DNA from: Pseudomonadota bacterium | Lineage (GTDB): Bacteria > Myxococcota > Myxococcia > Myxococcales > Myxococcaceae | DNA: 15,697 nt | Direction: 5' to 3' | Assembly: GCA_023424585.1 (NCBI GenBank) | Contig: JAFADT010000303.1 | Location: forward strand, 1-15,697 | Shown: positions 6,610 to 15,697 of the stretch, piece after piece | Numbering within the stretch: the stretch's first letter is position 1 | Layout: each line of letters begins with the position of its first letter | Notes under the pieces: model-generated | What the model saw: only the letters and a program-made list of their open reading frames with translations | Database searches by the model: none | Told to the model about the DNA's origin: nothing | Position numbers and translations under genes: made by a program

Positions 6610-6888
6610 TCACACCAGCTCATGCGCGAGGATCCGGGTCCCGCGAGTCAAATCGAGCTCCAGCGCTCCCGGGGCGAAGAGGATCTGCGCTCCCCAGCAC
6701 AGGGCCTTGGCCCCCAGCCTCGCGACCAGGGGATGCTCGTGAAGGCGCACAGTGCGCAGGTCGGATCCGAAGGCGCGCTCGAACCGGACACGCAACCGAC
6801 CTGGGAGCGCCTGGCCCCGAGCGCAGGCCTGCGCCAGGAGCGATGGGGAGAGCCAACGATGCCGAGCATCCAATGTCCGTGCTCCCAA
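6610..6888 (-). pseudogene. DUF4157 (eCIS-core-type) gene, 5' fragment only
   Basis: The frame from a TTG at 6888 gives 92 residues that match the DUF4157 pattern: LPGRLRVRFERAFGSDLRTV, then RLHEHPLVARLGAKALCWG, then ILFAPG and finally ILAHELV. In intact DUF4157 proteins the end is the zinc-protease-like motif HELxHxxQ. Here a stop follows HELV, exactly at the junction with the EamA fragment, so the second His and everything after it are gone. DUF4157 domains sit at the N-terminus of larger proteins, often effectors or toxin-related proteins linked to extracellular contractile injection systems or polymorphic toxins. No good ribosome-binding site is seen; an in-frame stop lies ten codons upstream of the TTG, so the 5' end is natural or nearly so. 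Non-functional remnant. Confidence 0.75.
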
Positions 6889-6988
6889 TGTATCGGTGCG
6901 TATCCCGTGAAGGGTCTATTACACCAGGGCCTCCCAGCTCACGCGAGCCGCTGACGACATCGCCAGAGGAGGCAATAGAGTCCGGCGC
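6889..6988. other. Short gap between DUF4157 remnant and toxin-like gene
   Basis: The 100 bases are non-coding on both strands. They should hold the promoter of the toxin-immunity unit, yet no convincing -35/-10 pair was found. AGGAGG at 6967-6972 is the only clear signal; it lies 16 bases before GTG 6989 and 28 before ATG 7001, further than usual for either start. Confidence 0.4.
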
Positions 6989-7792
6989 GTGCGTCCCGCG
7001 ATGAACCTCTGGGTGGTCTGCGTCCTGCTGACAGCGTGTGCCGGCGGTTCATGGCATTCCCGGCATGGGGAGTTGGGCTTCGTGGATACGGAGACCGCCG
7101 CGAAGGTGCGGCACGCGGCCTACGTGGCGGAGCAGGCCGCAGCGTCCGCAACCCGGGCCGCTGCGTCTCCCCTGCTCCGAGCCATTCCGGCAGCCATGCT
7201 CGCGGCGATGCAGCAGGACCATGACGCGGATGAACTGGAGAAGCAGCTCGCTGGATGTGCAGTCCAGGCGGAGCAGTCGGGCAATGCGCGCTACTTCCGC
7301 GACAGACCTCCGACACGCCAGGAGTGCGCCGAGGTGGTGGGGCAGGACCACTGCGGCAAGCCTGTCACCCGGGCCATGCAACTCGGCAAGCAGAAGCACG
7401 TGCTCGCCCTCCAGTGCGCCGAGAAGGTGCTGAAGGAGCTGTGGCCCGCGCCCTTCAGCATCGAGCAGCGCTACCGCTACTACCCGAACGCCCGCTTCCT
7501 GGAGACCATCAGCCGGGCGAAGGAATCTCAGCTCATCGCCGACGGCTGCACCGAGGAACTCCGGGGGACCATCAAGCCGGACCTCGTCCTGCACGGAGAC
7601 CGTGACCTGCTCAAGTCCGCGCTCACCCTGGACTTCAAGTTCCCGTGTCCGGACACAAATGAGCCAACCTGGACGAGGTATGGCACGGGCACCTTCGCCG
7701 GCATGTCCCAGCGGACCGTCTACGAGGAAGCGCTGGGAGGGAAGGCCTTGCTCATTTCGCCCCGAACAGGAGTCAAAGAGGTGAAGCCATGA
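6989..7792 (+). CDS. Lipoprotein with C-terminal PD-(D/E)XK-type nuclease motif; candidate contact-dependent toxin
   Basis: A 267-residue protein from GTG 6989. The N-terminus MRPAMNLWVVCVLLTAC is a type II signal peptide with lipobox LTAC (Cys17). The ATG at 7001 also works but would leave no positive N-terminal charge, so GTG is preferred. Residues 35-90 are Ala/Glu-rich and helical. The C-terminal part has Glu172 in RFLETISRAK, Pro197-Asp198 in GTIKPDLVLHG, and Asp215/Lys217 in LTLDFKFPCP. This gives E...PD...DxK, the catalytic arrangement of PD-(D/E)XK nucleases, followed by a QRTVYEEALGG helix. Six cysteines after Cys17 (90, 113, 122, 143, 187, 220) could form disulfides. The stop overlaps the start of a DUF3396 immunity gene as ATGA. 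Together these suggest an exported nuclease toxin, possibly SitA-like (a lipoprotein toxin passed by outer-membrane exchange). The nuclease call is motif-based; the delivery route is inferred. Confidence 0.72.
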   Translation: MRPAMNLWVVCVLLTACAGGSWHSRHGELGFVDTETAAKVRHAAYVAEQAAASATRAAASPLLRAIPAAMLAAMQQDHDADELEKQLAGCAVQAEQSGNARYFRDRPPTRQECAEVVGQDHCGKPVTRAMQLGKQKHVLALQCAEKVLKELWPAPFSIEQRYRYYPNARFLETISRAKESQLIADGCTEELRGTIKPDLVLHGDRDLLKSALTLDFKFPCPDTNEPTWTRYGTGTFAGMSQRTVYEEALGGKALLISPRTGVKEVKP

Positions 7793-8715
7793 CAAGGGAG
7801 TACCCTGTCATCCGCCTGTGGTCGAAAGGTTCGCCTCCGATTCCTGCCGCCCGCGATGGCATCGGCCTCAGCTTCTTCATCCATCGCGACCACAAGGAGA
7901 TCGCGCCTGCGGTGTGGCGTGCCCTGCAAACCTATCTCCGCGCCATTCCTCCGGGCTCGCTGGGCTGGTACGGCACGGATGACGGTGACATCCTGGAGCT
8001 GGATGACAAGGGTTGGGAGATCGCTCGCCAGCAAATACTCGAGCGTCCCTGGGGCACCAGTGGGAATGCGGACCTCTCCGAAAGCCCGGGCGGAGGAGAG
8101 ATCTCCAGCGGATACATTTTTGAGTACGAAGGCCATCCACTCGACACGCCGTTCGGCACGGCTCCCGTCAACGCGGTGTCATTCACCTTTCCCACGGACT
8201 ACCTCCAGGGAAACGGTGCGGCTCACCTGCGCACCTTGGCACTGGAGCTCACTCGGGAGCTGCCCTTCAACTTCGGATACGCCAGCTTCGCCATCATCTC
8301 ATCTCATGGAATGTGGAGCGCGGCGAAGTGGTCCATCGTCGAGGCACTCCTCGCTCGCTATCCAGGCTTGGATCTCCATCAAGGCACCGGCTTCAGGTCC
8401 ATATTGGGAAACCGCGCCCTGAGCCCCGCGTGGCTCACGTTCCTGGGCCAGCCCCTGCTGGGACAACTGGGCGGCATCGAAGCACTCCAGAACGCCCTCC
8501 CCTTCCCAGAGGTCTCCCTGCTCCCCATGGACGGTGACCGCGTGCTCGTCGCCCTCGACGATTGGCCAGACCCCATCGACACGCAGGCGAAGGCCATTCC
8601 CCCCCAGTACCGCGCGCTGGCCCGCCTGATGGAGCCCTTCCTCTTCCAATACGAAGGCGAAGGGCTCCCTCTCTACAAACAAGACACGAACCAGTGGGTC
8701 CGCCGGTTCCTCTAG
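7789..8715 (+). CDS. DUF3396-type immunity protein ('type VI immunity family')
   Basis: A 308-residue soluble protein with no signal peptide. Recognisable DUF3396 features are FFIHRDHKEIAPAVWRALQ (about 25-43), LGWYGTDDGDILELDD, VSFTFPTDYL (about 126-135), a central FNFGYASFAIISSH, the RYPGLDLHQGTGF segment (about 193-205), ALSPAWLTFLGQPLLGQLGG, and the end YKQDTNQWVRRFL. Members of this family are encoded beside nuclease effectors and protect the producer by binding the toxin. The ATG overlaps the toxin stop (ATGA) and is preceded by AGAGGTGAAG, so translation is coupled and immunity is made whenever the toxin is. The protein would stay in the cytoplasm, which fits a toxin acting on nucleic acid inside cells. 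It converges on the REC-PAS kinase gene with a 57-bp gap. Confidence 0.85.
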   Translation: MTREYPVIRLWSKGSPPIPAARDGIGLSFFIHRDHKEIAPAVWRALQTYLRAIPPGSLGWYGTDDGDILELDDKGWEIARQQILERPWGTSGNADLSESPGGGEISSGYIFEYEGHPLDTPFGTAPVNAVSFTFPTDYLQGNGAAHLRTLALELTRELPFNFGYASFAIISSHGMWSAAKWSIVEALLARYPGLDLHQGTGFRSILGNRALSPAWLTFLGQPLLGQLGGIEALQNALPFPEVSLLPMDGDRVLVALDDWPDPIDTQAKAIPPQYRALARLMEPFLFQYEGEGLPLYKQDTNQWVRRFL

Positions 8716-8772
8716 CCCCGCTGGCCCGGGCGGCAGCTCCAGCACCCCAGGGGTCGCCCGCGCCGCGGCCGC

Positions 8773-10746
8773 TCAGCTCGGCGTGCGCAGGGACTCCGTC
8801 GGCGTCGCCGCCTGGGCCTCCGTGCGCCGGGGCAGCCAGACGTTGAAGGTGGAGCCCTGGCCCGCCTTCCCCGAGGACTCCGCCCAGATGCGCCCGCCGT
8901 GCTGCTCCACGATGCCCTGGCTGATGGTGAGCCCCAGCCCCAGGCCGCCGTACTTGCTGCCGTGCGCGCGGCCGAAGCGCTCGAAGATGAGGCGCTGCTT
9001 CTCGCTGGGGATGCCCACGCCCTCGTCCTTCACGGACAGGTGCACGCCGGTGTCGCCCTCCGCCACCAGGCGCACCAGCACCTGGCCACCCTCCGGCGAG
9101 TAGCGGATGGCGTTGGACAGCAGGTTCGTCAGCACCTGATCCAGCCGCCCCCGGTCCCACGTCCCCTCCAGGTGCTCGGGGACCTCCACCTTCAGCTCGT
9201 GCGTCTGCGACAGCACCGCCATGCGGTCCCGCGTCTCCAGCACCAGCTGCGACAAATCAAACGGCTCCAGCTCCAATGACAGCCGCCCCGCCTGCAGCCG
9301 GCTGATGTCCAGCAGGTCCTCCACCAGCTTCGCCATGCGGTCGATCTGCCGGTTGATGATCTGCAGCGACTTGCCCGGGCCCGCCTCCGTCTGCCCCCCC
9401 AGCTTGAGCAGCGCCAGGTGCGCGTGGCCCTTCGCCGCGGCCAGCGGCGTGCGCAGCTCGTGGCTCGCGGCGGCGAGGAACGCGTCCTTCGCCTCGCTCG
9501 CCAGCCGCAGCGCCGTCTCCGCGCGCTGGCGCTCGGTGATGTCGCGCGCCACGGAGATGAAGCGGCCGGGGCCCTCGCCTTCCGCCACGTACTGGAGCAC
9601 CACCTCCACCGGCACCTCCGTGCCGTCGCGGCGGCGGTGGTTGGTGGAGTACGTCTGCGACGGCAGCGTGCCGGACATCAGCGGCGCCAGCAGCTTGCGG
9701 AAGCCCGTCTCGTCGAAGGCGCTCTCCACCTCCAGCACCGACAGGCCCACCAGCTCCTCCACCGAGGAGGCCAGCTGCTTGGCCGCGCCCGCGTTCGCGT
9801 ACGCCAGCGTGAGCGTGTCCGGGGTGAACATCAGGACGCAGTCCAGCGTCGCGTCCAGCGTCGTCTTGAAGCGCCCCAGCGCCTCCTCCGCGCGCCGCTT
9901 GTCGTCGATGTCCGTGGCGATGGCCAGCCACCCCACCAGCTGCCCGTGCTCGTCGTGCTCGGGCACCGCGCGCGCCAGGTGCCAGCGGTAGACGCCGTCC
10001 TTGCGCCGCAGCCGGAACTCCTGCGTGTTGTGCTGCATCCGCACCAGCGCGTCGCTCCACACCGCGCGCATCCGCTCGCGGTCCGCCGGGTGCACGTCCT
10101 GGAGGAAGGAGGAGAGCGACAGCTCGAACCCCTCCTGGTGGCCGGTGTAGTCCCGCCAGGCCCGGTTGGCGTACGTCAGCGCCCCGTCCGCACGCGCCGC
10201 CCACATGGGCTCCGGCAGGGACTCGGTGAGCCGGCGGTAGCGCAGCGCGCTCTGGCGCTCCAGGGCCTCGCGGTCGCGCTGGCGCAGGAGGGCCGCCTGG
10301 CGCTGGAGCTGCTGCTCCTTGAGGAACAGGTCCACGAAGACGCTGACCTTGGAGCGGAGGATTTCCGGGTCGAAGGGCTTGAGCAGGTAGTCCACCGCCC
10401 CGTGCGCGTAGCCCTTGAAGACGTGCGCCGCGTCCCGGCTGAGCGCGGTGAGGAAGATGATGGGGATGGTGCGCGTGCGCTCGCGCTGCTTGATGAGCGC
10501 CGCCGTCTGGAAGCCATCCAGGCCCGGCATCTGCACATCCATCAGGATGACCGCGAAGTCGCGCTGCAGCAGCTTCTTGAGCGCCTCTTCACCGCTGGTC
10601 GCCTTCACCAGGTCCTGACCGAGCGGCTCGAGGATGGCTTCCAGCGCCAGCAGGTTGGCCGGATGGTCGTCCACCATCAGGATGGCCGCGCGAGGGCTCG
10701 CCGCGACTTCCTGGGGACGCTCCGGAGTGTGCTCGGTGGAGTTCAT
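8773..10746 (-). CDS. Hybrid-type sensor histidine kinase, REC-PAS-PAS-HisKA-HATPase
   Basis: A 657-residue cytoplasmic kinase without membrane segments. The order is receiver (about 20-140; Asp26/Asp27, phospho-acceptor Asp70 in LMDVQMPG, Thr100, Lys123); coiled linker (140-170, EQQLQRQAALLRQRDREALE); PAS 1 (about 170-285, ending in WLAIATDIDDKRRAEE); PAS 2 (about 292-410, ending in FISVARDITERQRAE); HisKA with His429 in [11 protein letters not shown]; and HATPase with N-box NLLSN (541-545), G1 DEGVGI (574-579) and G2 GGLGLGL (600-606). The N-terminal receiver means it likely takes a phosphate or a conformational signal from another kinase before autophosphorylating. The obvious candidate is the poly-HAMP kinase encoded 119 bases upstream on the same strand. 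No DNA-binding output is present; its own partner regulator is not in the window. The ATG at 10746 has only a weak ribosome-binding site. Confidence 0.92.
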   Translation of the reverse strand: MNSTEHTPERPQEVAASPRAAILMVDDHPANLLALEAILEPLGQDLVKATSGEEALKKLLQRDFAVILMDVQMPGLDGFQTAALIKQRERTRTIPIIFLTALSRDAAHVFKGYAHGAVDYLLKPFDPEILRSKVSVFVDLFLKEQQLQRQAALLRQRDREALERQSALRYRRLTESLPEPMWAARADGALTYANRAWRDYTGHQEGFELSLSSFLQDVHPADRERMRAVWSDALVRMQHNTQEFRLRRKDGVYRWHLARAVPEHDEHGQLVGWLAIATDIDDKRRAEEALGRFKTTLDATLDCVLMFTPDTLTLAYANAGAAKQLASSVEELVGLSVLEVESAFDETGFRKLLAPLMSGTLPSQTYSTNHRRRDGTEVPVEVVLQYVAEGEGPGRFISVARDITERQRAETALRLASEAKDAFLAAASHELRTPLAAAKGHAHLALLKLGGQTEAGPGKSLQIINRQIDRMAKLVEDLLDISRLQAGRLSLELEPFDLSQLVLETRDRMAVLSQTHELKVEVPEHLEGTWDRGRLDQVLTNLLSNAIRYSPEGGQVLVRLVAEGDTGVHLSVKDEGVGIPSEKQRLIFERFGRAHGSKYGGLGLGLTISQGIVEQHGGRIWAESSGKAGQGSTFNVWLPRRTEAQAATPTESLRTPS

Positions 10747-10805
10747 GTGCGCGATGGGGGAGCGCGTAGGTCAGGTGGCCCGATACACGGCGAACAAGGC
10801 TAGGG

Positions 10806-10840
10806 CTGCCCCCTTCCAGACGGAAGTGGCAAGGGGGCAG
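10806..10840. other. Perfect 10-bp inverted repeat between the two kinase genes
   Basis: CTGCCCCCTT (10806-10815) and AAGGGGGCAG (10831-10840) are exact reverse complements separated by 15 bases. It sits in the 119-bp gap between the stop of the poly-HAMP kinase and the ATG of the REC-PAS kinase. No T-tract follows on either strand. It could be a weak terminator that lowers expression of the second gene, an RNA-stabilising hairpin, or a protein-binding dyad. Confidence 0.6.
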
Positions 10841-10865
10841 AAGGATGGATCGCGCTCGTTGAGTT

Positions 10866-15697
<4,832 letters not shown>

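Noticed and set aside
6610..7004. Reading the EamA frame as a full 202-residue protein ending at 7004
   Set aside because: Everything after about residue 70 is the reverse of the DUF4157 coding sequence and lacks membrane helices. The stop overlapping the toxin-gene start region is a coincidence of frame.
9418..10803. A 461-codon open frame on the plus strand, opposite the REC-PAS kinase gene
   Set aside because: It is the antisense shadow of a gene with complete REC, PAS, HisKA and HATPase motifs. The product is a low-complexity Arg/Gln/Val/His-rich chain, as expected from GC-rich third positions, with no ribosome-binding site or recognisable fold.

Overview
The window is very GC-rich, densely coded DNA. 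Its gene content points to a myxobacterium, most likely Myxococcaceae or Archangiaceae. The clues are many lipoproteins, two large hybrid histidine kinases including one with a long poly-HAMP array, a DUF4157 relic, and a DUF3396 ('type VI immunity family') gene. This assignment comes from gene content and codon bias; no database was searched. No rRNA, tRNA, CRISPR array or insertion sequence was seen. No gene-free stretch exceeds 300 bases, except that 6610-6988 holds only a broken DUF4157 remnant and a short leader.

Layout, left to right. (a) 1-1172, minus strand: an M50 (site-2-protease-like) membrane protease, coupled through an ATGA overlap to a zinc-ribbon protein that runs off the left edge. 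(b) 1387-3405, plus strand: a small lipoprotein with a strong terminator behind it, a LolA-like lipoprotein, and a HAD-family phosphatase. (c) 3475-3933, minus strand: a small basic protein made of a conserved N-terminal module and a histone-H1-like Lys/Arg/Ala tail. (d) 4137-5150, plus strand: a diacylglycerol-kinase-family lipid kinase, convergent with hrcA (5157-6191, minus strand). hrcA has a good sigma-70-type promoter and no visible CIRCE operator.

(e) 6396-8715 is the accessory part. The first ~70 codons of an EamA-type transporter meet, head to head near 6610, the first ~90 codons of a DUF4157 gene on the other strand. Both genes have lost their 3' ends at the same point, so this is a rearrangement or deletion scar. 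Next comes an intact two-gene unit with a 4-base overlap. The first gene is a lipoprotein with a C-terminal PD...DFK motif typical of PD-(D/E)XK nucleases. The second is a DUF3396 immunity protein. This resembles a polymorphic toxin-immunity pair. Because the toxin carries a lipobox, the myxobacterial SitA/SitI outer-membrane-exchange toxins are a plausible model (inference).

(f) 8773-15697, minus strand: a signalling pair. Upstream is a giant cytoplasmic-looking hybrid kinase, truncated by the right edge. It has at least seven exact 92-residue (276-bp) HAMP-type repeats, then GAF, signalling helix, HisKA, HATPase and three receiver domains. Downstream is a REC-PAS-PAS-HisKA-HATPase kinase. 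The 119-bp gap between them contains a perfect 10-bp inverted repeat. The pair may form one phosphorelay, but nothing in the sequence proves it.
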